A program made the position numbers and the translations under genes. This document shows, piece by piece, positions 31,786 to 40,518 of a stretch of 64,000 nucleotides of DNA (its first letter is position 1; every line of letters begins with the position of its first letter). Source of the DNA: DASVWZ01 sp963715675 (GTDB lineage Bacteria; Acidobacteriota; Terriglobia; Terriglobales; Acidobacteriaceae); assembly GCA_963715675.1 (NCBI GenBank), contig OY970265.1, positions 3,596,001 through 3,660,000 of the forward strand, given 5' to 3'. Under the pieces are notes generated by a model, which had not been told where the DNA came from, searched no databases, and saw only the letters and a list, made by a program, of their open reading frames with translations.

Positions 31786-33405
31786 CTACACTCCCACCGG
31801 AAACGGTTTTGCGTGGCTCTCCGTGCTGAGCGACAGCCCCGACCACCTTCCTTGCAGCAGCGACATCAGCCCGGTGTACCAGTAACCGACGACAAACAGG
31901 ATCAGAAACGGGACGGTTACGTAATTCTCATTGACCACTGCGTAGTAGACGGTGAGGGCAAAGTAGCACCCGATCAACATCTCGACCCAGGGCACCCAGC
32001 CCAAGCCTCGCCGGTAATTGGTCGCGCGAACCTTATCCTTCCTGGACTCGACGCGATATTTCGGTGTCCGGGCAAACGCGCTCTGCTTTCCCAAGAGCGC
32101 TTCCACCACAGCCCGTGTATTGGTGACCGTAAGTCCGATTCCCAGAGCCATCAAGAACGGCAAATAGATTAACGCGCGTGGCCAGGTCTTGGGAAAAAGC
32201 TCGCGCTGCGAAACCAGGTAGAAGCTGGAAATCGAAAATGTCGACGCCATAAACAAAGGCAGATCGATGTACAGCATCTGAAACCATCCCTGATAAAAGC
32301 GGATGATCATCGCCGGCAGCAGCAGCACCGAAAGCATAACCATCAATGGATAGCTCACATTGGCCGTCAGGTGGTACCACGCCTCGGCTTTCACGTGGAA
32401 AGGCGCGTCGCTCTTCAGCACCTGGGGCAGAATCTTTCTCGCAGTCTGGATCAGCCCCTTGGCCCAGCGAGCCTGCTGGGTCTTGAATGCGGTCATCTCC
32501 ACCGGCAGTTCGGCGGGACACTCCACATCCTGCAGGTAGATGAACTTCCAGCCCTTTAGCTGCGCGCGGTAGGAGAGGTCTGTGTCTTCGGTCAGGGTGT
32601 CATGCTGCCAGCCGCCGGCCTCTTCAATGGCGCTCCGCCGCCACATGCCTGCCGTGCCGTTAAAGTTGAAAAAAACCTTGCTGCGGGCGCGGCCCGAGTG
32701 CTCCAGCACAAAGTGGCCATCCAGCAGGATGGCTTCCACCTCGGTCAGAAACGAGTAGTTGCGGTTGATATGCGTCCAGCGCGTCTGCACCATGCCGATC
32801 TTTGGGTCGGTGAAATGATGAATCGTCTTCCGCAGAAAATCTGCAGGAGGGACGAAGTCCGCGTCGAAGATGGCCACAAACTCGCCTTTCGCACTCTGCA
32901 ATCCCTCCGCCAAAGCACCCGCCTTGAATCCGTGTCGATTGGTTCGGTGATGGTACGTGACCGGAAACCCCTCCGCCGCGTAGTGATTGACCAGGCCGCG
33001 TGCCACCGCGACCGTTTCGTCCGTTGAGTCGTCCAGCACCTGCACGTCGAGCTTCTCCAACGGATAGTCCAGGTGGGAGACCGCTTCCAGCAAGCGCTCC
33101 ACCACAAATTGCTCATTGAAGATCGGTAGCTGCACCGTGATACGCGGCAACTCTGAAAAATACTGCGCCGGCTCCGTGGTTCGGTTTCGCTTGTGCTTGT
33201 AGTAAAGGTAAACCAGGGTGTAGCGATGCATCCCATAGCCCGCCAGCAGGATCAGCACAATGAAATACGGGATAAGCAACGCCAGATCAAATCCGTTGGC
33301 GTGGTAGAGACCTTGGAACGTCTTATCGAGAAAATGCTGGCGGATATACTGGCCAATGCCGCGCGGAGCCAGGATTACGGCCAGAAGTTGGATCGCAGAG
33401 GGCAT
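31786..33405 (-). CDS. Cellulose-synthase-like family 2 glycosyltransferase
   Basis: Processive GT2 membrane enzyme, 539 residues. One or two N-terminal membrane helices (LLIPYFIVLILLAGYGM), a cytoplasmic GT-A domain from about 85 to 330, then four or five membrane helices. Catalytic motifs: DDSTDE, FDADF, TEDTDLS and QQARW (the QxxRW motif of processive enzymes). It most resembles CslA/mannan-synthase-like bacterial proteins; no PilZ domain or BcsB partner is present, so the polymer is unknown. It lies between the menaquinone genes mqnC and bioY-mqnD on the same strand but shares no pathway with them. Confidence 0.88.
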   Translation of the reverse strand: MPSAIQLLAVILAPRGIGQYIRQHFLDKTFQGLYHANGFDLALLIPYFIVLILLAGYGMHRYTLVYLYYKHKRNRTTEPAQYFSELPRITVQLPIFNEQFVVERLLEAVSHLDYPLEKLDVQVLDDSTDETVAVARGLVNHYAAEGFPVTYHHRTNRHGFKAGALAEGLQSAKGEFVAIFDADFVPPADFLRKTIHHFTDPKIGMVQTRWTHINRNYSFLTEVEAILLDGHFVLEHSGRARSKVFFNFNGTAGMWRRSAIEEAGGWQHDTLTEDTDLSYRAQLKGWKFIYLQDVECPAELPVEMTAFKTQQARWAKGLIQTARKILPQVLKSDAPFHVKAEAWYHLTANVSYPLMVMLSVLLLPAMIIRFYQGWFQMLYIDLPLFMASTFSISSFYLVSQRELFPKTWPRALIYLPFLMALGIGLTVTNTRAVVEALLGKQSAFARTPKYRVESRKDKVRATNYRRGLGWVPWVEMLIGCYFALTVYYAVVNENYVTVPFLILFVVGYWYTGLMSLLQGRWSGLSLSTESHAKPFPVGV

Positions 33406-33602
33406 TTGTTGGTCGGGTGATACTGCAGGTTCCCGTGGAGAGCGAACCCGAAACTCTCATTCTACCTGATTGCGACGCGCCGAATGGGAGAATGGAACTT
33501 CTACGCGTTGTCATTCCGCGTTTTGAGGAATCTGCAGCTGCTTGTAATTGCGAGAATGCAGGTTCGTGCGAAAAGCGCTAGTTATCCCGCCAGGTCCTGC
33601 GA

Positions 33603-34649
33603 TCAGTTCAGGAAGTACGTCCGATACAGCGTGTCTCTCTGTGCAGGCCTGAAACCCGCGTCCCGGATAATCCGTCGCAGCTCTTCTTCGGTCGTGCAAT
33701 TGGTCACGCCCGCCGCTCGGACCACGTTCTCTTCCAGCATCACCGAGCCAACATCGTTACCGCCGAACTGTAGACCAAGCTGGCAAACTTTCAATCCCTG
33801 TGTCACCCAACTGGATTGCACATTCAGAAAATTCGACAAATACAAGCGCGAAATCGCCAGCGTCTTAAGATATTCGACTGCCGTCGCCTCATCCCAATGA
33901 CGCCCGCCGAGCGCCGTATTTGCCGGCTGGAAGCTCCAGGGGATGAACGCGGTGAATCCGCCCGTTTCCTCCTGCAGATCATAGAGCCGCTGGAAATGAT
34001 TCACCCGGTGCTCGTAACTCTCGCCAACCCCAAACATCATCGTGGCCGTGGTGCGCATGCCAAGCTGGTGCGCAGTGCGGTGCACGTTGATCCAGTCTCC
34101 CGTGAGGCATTTCAGGCGGGCAATCTTGTATCGCACCTCGTCATCGAGAATTTCCGCGCCTCCGCCCGGAATTGAATCGAGGCCGGCATCCCGTAGCCGC
34201 GAAATCGTGTCGCGAATGCTCAGTGCGCTGTATTCCGCGATGGCAATAATCTCCGATGCCGAGTAGCAATGCAGATGAACTTTCGGAAACCGCTGCTTGA
34301 TCCCCCGCAACATCTGCTCATGCCAGTCGATCTTCAAATCCGGGTGCAGCCCGCCCTGCATCAGCACTCCGGTGCCGCCCAGTTCGACGGTCTCACGAAT
34401 CTTCTCGTAAATCGTCTCGAAATCGAGGATGTAACCCTCTTTCGCCGCTGGCCCCTTCAGCGGGCGATAAAACGCACAAAAGGTGCAGTATTCCGTGCAG
34501 AAGTTGGTGTAGTTAATATTGCGATCGACGATGTAGGTGACTACCCCTTCAGGATGAAGCCTGCGGCGCACCGCATTGGCCTCCATGCCAAGGCCGATCA
34601 GATCATCGGAGCGAAAAAGGTCGAGAGCCTGCTGTTTGGTCAAGGACAT
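33603..34649 (-). CDS. mqnC: Cyclic dehypoxanthinyl futalosine synthase MqnC
   Basis: Radical SAM enzyme that cyclises dehypoxanthine futalosine in menaquinone synthesis. The 4Fe-4S motif is CTEYCTFCAF, preceded by RNINYTNFC; LMQGGLHPDLKIDWHE and GGGAEILDDEVR are typical of MqnC and its relative MqnE, and the QSSWVTQGLKVCQLGLQFGGND end is typical of MqnC. Length 348 is normal. It lies 74 bp after mqnA on the same strand, probably co-transcribed. Confidence 0.95.
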   Translation of the reverse strand: MSLTKQQALDLFRSDDLIGLGMEANAVRRRLHPEGVVTYIVDRNINYTNFCTEYCTFCAFYRPLKGPAAKEGYILDFETIYEKIRETVELGGTGVLMQGGLHPDLKIDWHEQMLRGIKQRFPKVHLHCYSASEIIAIAEYSALSIRDTISRLRDAGLDSIPGGGAEILDDEVRYKIARLKCLTGDWINVHRTAHQLGMRTTATMMFGVGESYEHRVNHFQRLYDLQEETGGFTAFIPWSFQPANTALGGRHWDEATAVEYLKTLAISRLYLSNFLNVQSSWVTQGLKVCQLGLQFGGNDVGSVMLEENVVRAAGVTNCTTEEELRRIIRDAGFRPAQRDTLYRTYFLN

Positions 34650-34723
34650 ACGGGATCAACGGCTATGGCAATTCTAGCGGAGGACAACCGCGTGCTCCAA
34701 GCTTCAAAAGCTCCTCTCGCCAT

Positions 34724-35566
34724 TCATAACGAAACGGCTGCCGTCCTGGAAGCGCCCAGGAATGACAGTGCAGGACTGGCAGGCAAAGCCCCACATTCCT
34801 GCCCATATTGGAAAAACAGCTTCATTCCCTCAAGACAAGCGGAATCCAGCTGATAGCAGATATTTTGCGTGAGATATTCCTTGACTTGTGTTTCGGTCAG
34901 TCCGAGCTGGGGCGCCCATTCTTGGACAATTCGGTCGAGCGATTCTGGCAGCAGGCCGTGATCTCGGGATTGCTGGAAAATCTCCACTAAATCCAGATTG
35001 CGGTCACACTTCCCCAAAACGGCTCGACGCACCGCCCAGAATGCGAACACAAATGGTTTTCCGGTCAGCCGAATCCATTCTTCCGCCAGGTCGTAAGTGA
35101 TGTGTCGCGACCGGTCAACCTTCAGCGCGGGATCGCCAATCACCAGTCCGGCATCGTTATCTTCGAGCATGCGATCAACATCAGGCGCCATGGGCACGAA
35201 CTCCGGTTGCGCGCCCCACCATTTCGCAAACAGAACCTTGGTAAGCGCCACCGACGTCATCGACGACGTATCGAGCGCCACAGTTCGAATCTGACCGAGG
35301 GGAAGCTTGCTTACCAACAGAATCGACCTCACCGACCGTCGCGACGCGATGGCCACCCCCGGCAGAATCGCGAGATCGGAAGCGGTCGTGTACGCGGCAG
35401 CTGGAATAATTCCGATGTCAGCAGTTCCAGCCGCCAGATTTGCCGCGCATTGCGACGGGATCGTGTAAGAGATATCAAAATGCGCCCCGGCGCTCCCATG
35501 TTCAAAATCCCACATGAGTGGAGCGGTATTCAGGTAAGAAATGGCAGAAATTCGCAACTGTTCCAT
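34724..35566 (-). CDS. mqnA: Chorismate dehydratase MqnA
   Basis: First step of the futalosine pathway: chorismate to 3-enolpyruvoylbenzoate. LRISAISYLNTAPLMW at the N-terminus, NLAAGTADIGIIPAAAY, DTSSMTSVALTKVLF and GDPALK are family motifs. ATG at 35566 (MEQLRISAI) fits homolog starts better than the frame's first codon at 35617, although no ribosome site is visible. 280 residues. With mqnC and mqnD this gives three of the steps; mqnE and mqnB are not in the window. Confidence 0.93.
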   Translation of the reverse strand: MEQLRISAISYLNTAPLMWDFEHGSAGAHFDISYTIPSQCAANLAAGTADIGIIPAAAYTTASDLAILPGVAIASRRSVRSILLVSKLPLGQIRTVALDTSSMTSVALTKVLFAKWWGAQPEFVPMAPDVDRMLEDNDAGLVIGDPALKVDRSRHITYDLAEEWIRLTGKPFVFAFWAVRRAVLGKCDRNLDLVEIFQQSRDHGLLPESLDRIVQEWAPQLGLTETQVKEYLTQNICYQLDSACLEGMKLFFQYGQECGALPASPALSFLGASRTAAVSL

Positions 35567-35610
35567 AACAGGAAACTTGATTCTAACAAACCATTGTGTG
35601 TCGCCTTTCC

Positions 35611-35640
35611 TTGACACGCTTTTTTCGCGATGCTTACAGT
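35611..35640 (+). promoter_or_regulatory. Sigma-70-like promoter of dprA
   Basis: TTGACA at 35611-35616 is a perfect -35 box; TACAGT at 35635-35640 matches four of six -10 bases with 18-base spacing. It is followed after 15 bases by CGGAGG and the dprA start, giving a very short leader. Confidence 0.6.
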
Positions 35641-35665
35641 CCGAGTAGGGTAATCGGAGGTGTTT

Positions 35666-36835
35666 GTGTCAGAAGCTGCCGCTCCAGTTCGCAAAGAAAC
35701 GGACTCATCCACCATGCAGTGGCTTGCATTGTCACTCACTCCGGGTCTGGGTCCTACCAAGGCCCGCAGGCTGGTTGATCTTTTTGGAAGCGTGCAGGCG
35801 ATCTTCCAGGCGTCTCTGACCGAACTGGAGGGTGCTGGGTTGCAGGCGGTTTCGGCGCAAGCTCTGGGTACGGGACGTTCGCTCGAACTGGCAAACGACG
35901 AACTGGCACGCGTGTCGGCCGCCGGGGTCGCAATCATGGCTCTCGATGATCCCCGCTACCCTTCCGAGCTAAAGCAGATTTACGATCCTCCGCTCATCCT
36001 CTACATACGCGGAAATGAAGCCGTAATCGCGCAGCCGGGAATCGCAGTGATTGGCACTCGCCATCCCACGCCTTATGGCTCCGGCATGGCGGAACGGCTC
36101 GCGGCAGACTTGGCGGCGAGGGGCTTGGTGATCTTCAGTGGCATGGCACGAGGCGTTGACACGGCGGCGCATCGCGGAGCAGTCGCTGCGAAAGGGAAAA
36201 CAGCAGGAGTGTTTGGCACCGGAGTAGACGTGGTTTACCCGAAGGAGAACGCGAGACTGATTGAGCAAGTGCTTGCGCTCGGCGGGGCGATCCTCTCGGA
36301 ATTTCCCTTGGGAACGTTCGCCGCGCCACAGAATTTCCCTATTCGCAACCGCATTATTAGCGGTATTTCGCTGGGCGTCCTGGTGGTGGAAGCGGCGGAA
36401 TATAGTGGCACCAGGATCACGGCCCGGTGTGCGCTGGAGCAAAACCGCGATGTTTTCGCCGTCCCGGGGAATGTGACCAACAAGAATTCCTGGGGGCCGA
36501 ACACGCTCATCAAGCAGGGCGCAAAGCTGGTCGCCACATGGGAGGACGTGTGGGAGGAACTGCCGGCAGATGTTCGACTGAAGCTTACCCCAGCGGGGAG
36601 CGATGAATCGCCGGGGGTGCAAACCGCATCTCTATTTGGGGAAAAAACACTCGCTCCTCACGAGAAGAAGATTCTGGCGGTGCTGAAGGCCGATGAATCC
36701 ACTCACATCGATGAGATTGTCGATCGTCTGGAGCCTGGGCTTTCGTCGTCCGAGATCTTCGCCGCGCTCTTCGAGCTGGAGCTGGATGGGAAGGTCAAGC
36801 AGTTGCCAGGAAAGAATTTTGTGAAGAGCTTTTAG
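35666..36835 (+). CDS. dprA: DNA-processing protein DprA
   Basis: Loads RecA onto incoming single-stranded DNA during transformation. An N-terminal helix-hairpin/SAM-like region (LSLTPGLGPTKARRLV) is followed by the Rossmann-type core: VIGTRHPTPYGSGMAERLA, FSGMARGVDTAAHRGA, FGTGVDVVYP, FPLGTFAAPQNFPIRNRIISG and SGTRITARCALEQNRDVFAVPGN (in part). A C-terminal winged-helix (DprA_WH) follows. GTG at 35666 fits the CGGAGG at 35655-35660; an in-frame GTG at 35660 overlaps this site. Length 389. It is followed by the four-helix-bundle gene and topA, the common dprA-topA neighbourhood. Confidence 0.95.
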   Translation: MSEAAAPVRKETDSSTMQWLALSLTPGLGPTKARRLVDLFGSVQAIFQASLTELEGAGLQAVSAQALGTGRSLELANDELARVSAAGVAIMALDDPRYPSELKQIYDPPLILYIRGNEAVIAQPGIAVIGTRHPTPYGSGMAERLAADLAARGLVIFSGMARGVDTAAHRGAVAAKGKTAGVFGTGVDVVYPKENARLIEQVLALGGAILSEFPLGTFAAPQNFPIRNRIISGISLGVLVVEAAEYSGTRITARCALEQNRDVFAVPGNVTNKNSWGPNTLIKQGAKLVATWEDVWEELPADVRLKLTPAGSDESPGVQTASLFGEKTLAPHEKKILAVLKADESTHIDEIVDRLEPGLSSSEIFAALFELELDGKVKQLPGKNFVKSF

Positions 36836-36870
36836 CTGTCAGCTTTTAGCCGTCGGCTCTCAGCTAATGC
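36828..36870. repeat. AGCTGTCAGCTTTTAGCC word repeat, upstream flank
   Basis: Tandem variants of GCTTTTAGC, CTGTCAGCTTTT and CGGCTCTCAGCT start inside the dprA stop region and end just before the four-helix-bundle gene. Inverted relatives occur at 37230-37266. Confidence 0.6.
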
Positions 36871-36874
36871 TGCG

Positions 36875-37249
36875 GTGCGAAGGCCTAGTTTGCAAAGTTT
36901 CAGGAACCTCAAAGTCTGGGACAAAGCGCACGTTTTGACGCTCGACGTGTACCGATCCAGCAGAGTGTTCCCGCGGGATGGGCTTTATGGGTTGACGAGC
37001 CAGATGCGGCGAGCGGCTGCCTCCATCGGAGCGAACATCGCCGAGGGATCATGCCGGAGGGGCAATTGTGAATTTGGACGATTCCTGCAAATCGCAATGG
37101 GATCAGCCAGCGAACTCGAATATCACCTGTTGCTTGCGCATGATCTCGAGCTGCTGAAATCACTGGAGTATGACCGGCTTGCAGGCGAAGTAACTGAGGT
37201 AAAGCGTATGCTAGCGTCTCTGATTCACAAGCTGAGAGCTGACAGCTGA
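36875..37249 (+). CDS. Four-helix-bundle protein (S23 / IVS family)
   Basis: 124 residues of the four-helix-bundle family first described from 23S rRNA intervening sequences. Diagnostic segments are FRNLKVWDKAH, YGLTSQMRRAAASIGANIAEG and GSASELEYHLLLAHDL. Function unknown; the family forms pentamers and binds nucleic acids in some reports. It is not inside an rRNA gene here but sits between dprA and topA, bracketed by inverted short-word repeats. Its last codons (about HKLRADS and the stop) are encoded by the downstream repeat. Confidence 0.88.
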   Translation: MRRPSLQSFRNLKVWDKAHVLTLDVYRSSRVFPRDGLYGLTSQMRRAAASIGANIAEGSCRRGNCEFGRFLQIAMGSASELEYHLLLAHDLELLKSLEYDRLAGEVTEVKRMLASLIHKLRADS

Positions 37250-37266
37250 AAGCCAAGAGCTGATCT
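37230..37266. repeat. Inverted word repeat, downstream flank of the S23-family gene
   Basis: GCTGAGAGCTGACAGCTG, AAAGCCAAGAGCTG: the reverse complement carries the CAGCTGTCAGCTCTCAGC words of 36828-36870. The repeat covers the stop codon of the S23-family gene. Confidence 0.6.
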
Positions 37267-37332
37267 CAGAAACTTGTTGCCGCCGCCACATTCATGCTAG
37301 CTTCAAAATGAAAATTCTATACTGAGGATACA

Positions 37333-39828
37333 TTGGCCAAAGGCTTAGTCATCGTCGAATCGCCCGCCAAGGCGAAAACGATCCAGAAGTATCTAGGCAA
37401 GGGATATACGGTCGAGGCTTCTCTCGGGCACGTCAAGGATCTGCCCAAGAGCACCCTGGGCGTCGACGTCAATAACGATTTTGACACTGATTACATCGTG
37501 ATTCCCGGCAAAGAGAAGGTACTGGCGAAGCTGAAGAAGCTGGCCGGATCTGTCGACATGATCTATCTGGCGCCCGACCCTGACCGCGAAGGGGAGGCGA
37601 TTGCGGCGCATCTCGCCTACGAATTAGGCAACGGTTCGAAGGAAAAGAAGAAAAAGAAGAAGAAACCGGACGAACCGGAGCGCATTCGTCGGGTCACTTT
37701 CAATGAAATTACCCAGCGCGCGGTCCGGGCTGCGTTTGAGCAGCCGCGCGATATTGACCAACATTTGGTCGATGCTCAGCAGGCTCGGCGCGTGCTCGAC
37801 CGTCTGGTGGGCTATCAGGTTTCGCCGCTGCTGTGGGACAAGGTTCGCCGTGGCCTGTCGGCGGGCCGGGTGCAGACCGTCGCGCTGCGGCTCATCGTTG
37901 ACCGCGAGCGCGAAATCAAGGCGTTTGAGAAGAAGGAATATTGGACCATTGATGCCCATTTGTCTGGAGCCAGGCCCCCGGCTTTCGACGCGCGTTTCCT
38001 CGGCAAAGGCGAAGAGCGAGTCGAGGTTACGAACGGGGAAGAAGCCGAAAAGATTCGCGCTGCGCTCGAGACTGCGGATTGGGCTGTGCGCAGCGTGGAT
38101 CGCAAGGAGCGGCGGCGTAATCCCACTCCCCCCTTTACCACGAGTAAGCTCCAGCAGGATTCCTCTCGCAAGCTTCGATTCAGCGTCAAGCGCACCATGA
38201 TGATTGCCCAGCGCCTGTACGAAGGTGTTGAACTCGGCGAAGAAGGCAGTGTTGGGCTCATTACTTATATGCGGACCGACTCCACGCGAGTGTCGAACGA
38301 TGCGCTGGCCGAGGTGCGGGAATACGTCAAGACAGAATACGGTCAAAACTATCTGCCCGAGTCGCCGAATACATTCAAAGAGAAGAAAGACGCGCAGGGC
38401 GCCCACGAAGCCATCCGGCCCACCTCGGTCATGCGCCATCCTGAGCAGATTAAGCAATATCTGAAAGAGGACGAATACAAGGTTTACAAGCTGATCTGGC
38501 AACGCTTTGTGGCCTCTCAGATCATGCCCGCGGTGTTCGACCAGACCACCGTGGACATCGATGCGAAATCAGGAAGCGATGTTTTCTGGTTCCGCGTGAC
38601 CGGCTCAGTGCTGAAGTTCGACGGCTTCCTCAGGGTTTACGAGGAGTCGAAGGAAGGCAAGGACGATGAAGACGAAGAACTGAAGCACAAGCTTCCCCCG
38701 CTCGATCCTGGCCAGAAGTTAACCCTCAAGGAACTGAAGCCGGAACAGCACTTTACCGAGCCTCCGCCTCGTTACAATGAAGCTTCGCTCGTAAAGGAGT
38801 TGGAAGAGCGCGGGATCGGACGGCCATCCACCTACGCCACCATTCTGAGCACGATCCAGGAGCGGCAGTACGCGCAGAAGGCGGGCGGTAAGTTTGTCCC
38901 CACTGAAATTGGCCTGGTCGTCACCGATTTGCTGGTGCAGAATTTCCCCGACATTTTCGACTTTCAGTACACCGCTCGTCTGGAAGAAGAATTGGACGAA
39001 ATCGAAGAGGGGAAAGAGAAATGGACCGACACGCTCGACGAGTTCTACAAGAAGTTTGAGAAGGATCTCAAGTATGCCCACAAGCACATGGAAAACATCA
39101 AGCGGATGGAGAAGCCCACAGACGAAAAATGCGAGCGCTGTGGCTCCCCGCTGGTCATCAAGTGGGGCAAACATGGTTCCTTCTACGCGTGCAGTTCCTA
39201 TGACAAGGATGATCCCAATACCTGCACATTCACCAAGGAAAACCCGATCAACCTGCCGGACCTTGATTCCGCCGACCTGCAGGAGACGACCCAGGAGGAA
39301 TATTGCGAGAACTGCGGACGAGTGATGGTGCTGAAGCGGGGACGTTTCGGACAGTTCATGGCCTGTACGGGCTATCCGGATTGCAAAACCACCCGGCGGC
39401 TCGATCAGGGCAAGAAAGTGCCGGACATTCCACTCGATGAGCTTTGTCCGAAGTGCGGACGCAACCTGATCATCCGCCATGGGCGGTTCGGCGAGTTCAC
39501 CTCTTGCAGCGGATACCCGGAGTGCAAGTACGTGAAGCAGAATTTCGTCGGCGTGAAGTGCCCGCTTTGTGAAGACGGAGAACTGGTCGAAAAGAAGGCG
39601 CGCAAAGGGAACACTTTCTACGGCTGCTCGAACTACCCGAAGTGCAAGTTCACCTCAGCCAACAAGCCTCTGCCGGAAAAGTGTCCCACTTGCGGCCACG
39701 CATTTTTGGTAGAGAAATATCTGAAAGCTGGCCCGGTCATCGCGTGCCCGAACAAAGAGTGCGATTACGAGCGGCCGGCTCCGGTGGAAGCCGCAACGCC
39801 GGCTCCTGATCCCGCCGCCCGTCCCTAA
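37333..39828 (+). CDS. topA: DNA topoisomerase I
   Basis: Type IA topoisomerase that relaxes negative supercoils. Toprim domain 3-140 (VIVESPAKAKTIQKYLG, DPDREGEA), with a Lys-rich insertion (about 103-112) in its middle; active-site Tyr312 in LITYMRTDSTR; RPSTYATILSTI near 495. The C-terminus carries four or five C4 zinc ribbons of the topoisomerase type (CERCGSPLV, CENCGRVM, CPKCGRNL, CPLCEDGE, CPTCGHAF). Length 831 is normal for this form. Start is TTG with GAGGA (37324-37328) upstream. Confidence 0.97.
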   Translation: MAKGLVIVESPAKAKTIQKYLGKGYTVEASLGHVKDLPKSTLGVDVNNDFDTDYIVIPGKEKVLAKLKKLAGSVDMIYLAPDPDREGEAIAAHLAYELGNGSKEKKKKKKKPDEPERIRRVTFNEITQRAVRAAFEQPRDIDQHLVDAQQARRVLDRLVGYQVSPLLWDKVRRGLSAGRVQTVALRLIVDREREIKAFEKKEYWTIDAHLSGARPPAFDARFLGKGEERVEVTNGEEAEKIRAALETADWAVRSVDRKERRRNPTPPFTTSKLQQDSSRKLRFSVKRTMMIAQRLYEGVELGEEGSVGLITYMRTDSTRVSNDALAEVREYVKTEYGQNYLPESPNTFKEKKDAQGAHEAIRPTSVMRHPEQIKQYLKEDEYKVYKLIWQRFVASQIMPAVFDQTTVDIDAKSGSDVFWFRVTGSVLKFDGFLRVYEESKEGKDDEDEELKHKLPPLDPGQKLTLKELKPEQHFTEPPPRYNEASLVKELEERGIGRPSTYATILSTIQERQYAQKAGGKFVPTEIGLVVTDLLVQNFPDIFDFQYTARLEEELDEIEEGKEKWTDTLDEFYKKFEKDLKYAHKHMENIKRMEKPTDEKCERCGSPLVIKWGKHGSFYACSSYDKDDPNTCTFTKENPINLPDLDSADLQETTQEEYCENCGRVMVLKRGRFGQFMACTGYPDCKTTRRLDQGKKVPDIPLDELCPKCGRNLIIRHGRFGEFTSCSGYPECKYVKQNFVGVKCPLCEDGELVEKKARKGNTFYGCSNYPKCKFTSANKPLPEKCPTCGHAFLVEKYLKAGPVIACPNKECDYERPAPVEAATPAPDPAARP

Positions 39829-39935
39829 CCATATAATTAGCATCCTGTCTGGGTGCGCGGCATCCATTAGTCCGGGGGCTGTAGCAACCCCGAATCATCC
39901 ATCACAACCTCTATATTCGAACAGGAGAAGCTCGC

Positions 39936-40391
39936 ATGTCTGACAAAGCAACCGCTGCCGATGCCGAATTGGTTCTGAAACTCTACGATCTTCGCCGCGA
40001 GGCCGAAATGCGGAAAGCCCGCAACTGGTGGTTCGGCTTTTGGCCGGAATCCGCCGACGATTTCCTGAAGGTGGGCATGGCCATGGGAACACAGGAAAAC
40101 GCCTGGCTGCGCCAGGTTTCCGGGTACTGGGAAATGGTGGCTTCCCTCGTCCAGCACGGAACCATAAACCGGGCCCTGTTTCTCGAACCCAGCGTCTGCG
40201 GAGAAATGTTTGTGATCTTCGCCAAGGTTCATCCGTTTCTGAAGGAACTTCGCGAGAAAATGCACAGTCCATCCGCATTCAGCAACATCGAGAAAGTGAT
40301 CATGAGCGCTCCGGGAGGACCGGAACGCTTGAAGGAGTTTGAGGAGCGGATGGCGATGTTCCGGAAAATGTCGTTGGCAAAAGCCAGCTAG
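39936..40391 (+). CDS. Hypothetical cytoplasmic protein
   Basis: 151 residues, no signal peptide. Mostly helical: AELVLKLYDLRREAEMRKARNWW, then FWPESADDFLKVG and a conserved-looking NIEKVIMSAPGGPERLKEFEERM end. No family recognised with confidence. An AGGAG site lies seven bases upstream of the ATG. It is 107 bp after topA and could be co-transcribed. Confidence 0.7.
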   Translation: MSDKATAADAELVLKLYDLRREAEMRKARNWWFGFWPESADDFLKVGMAMGTQENAWLRQVSGYWEMVASLVQHGTINRALFLEPSVCGEMFVIFAKVHPFLKELREKMHSPSAFSNIEKVIMSAPGGPERLKEFEERMAMFRKMSLAKAS

Positions 40392-40403
40392 GCGTCGCGT
40401 CCT

Positions 40404-40500
40404 TGGGTAATTTAGGAATCGGGTAATTTAGGAATCGGGTAATTTGGCGCTCCCTGGGCATTCCCCACGGAGCAGCGAATTACCCGTTTTTCAATTGCCC
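40404..40500. repeat. GGGTAATTTAGGAATC tandem repeat with inverted partner
   Basis: A 16-bp unit is repeated about 2.7 times at 40404-40446; GAATTACCCG at 40477-40486 is an inverted copy of the unit core. Similar words (AATCGGGTGATC, TCGGGTAACG, GATCACCCGATG) occur at 42213-42345 on the other side of the transporter genes. Confidence 0.65.
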
Positions 40501-40518
40501 GATGATCCGTTTACGCAA

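Noticed and set aside
37648..37672. AAG-rich run in topA as a possible frameshift site
   Set aside because: The frame continues normally on both sides with standard topoisomerase motifs; it is a Lys-rich insertion.
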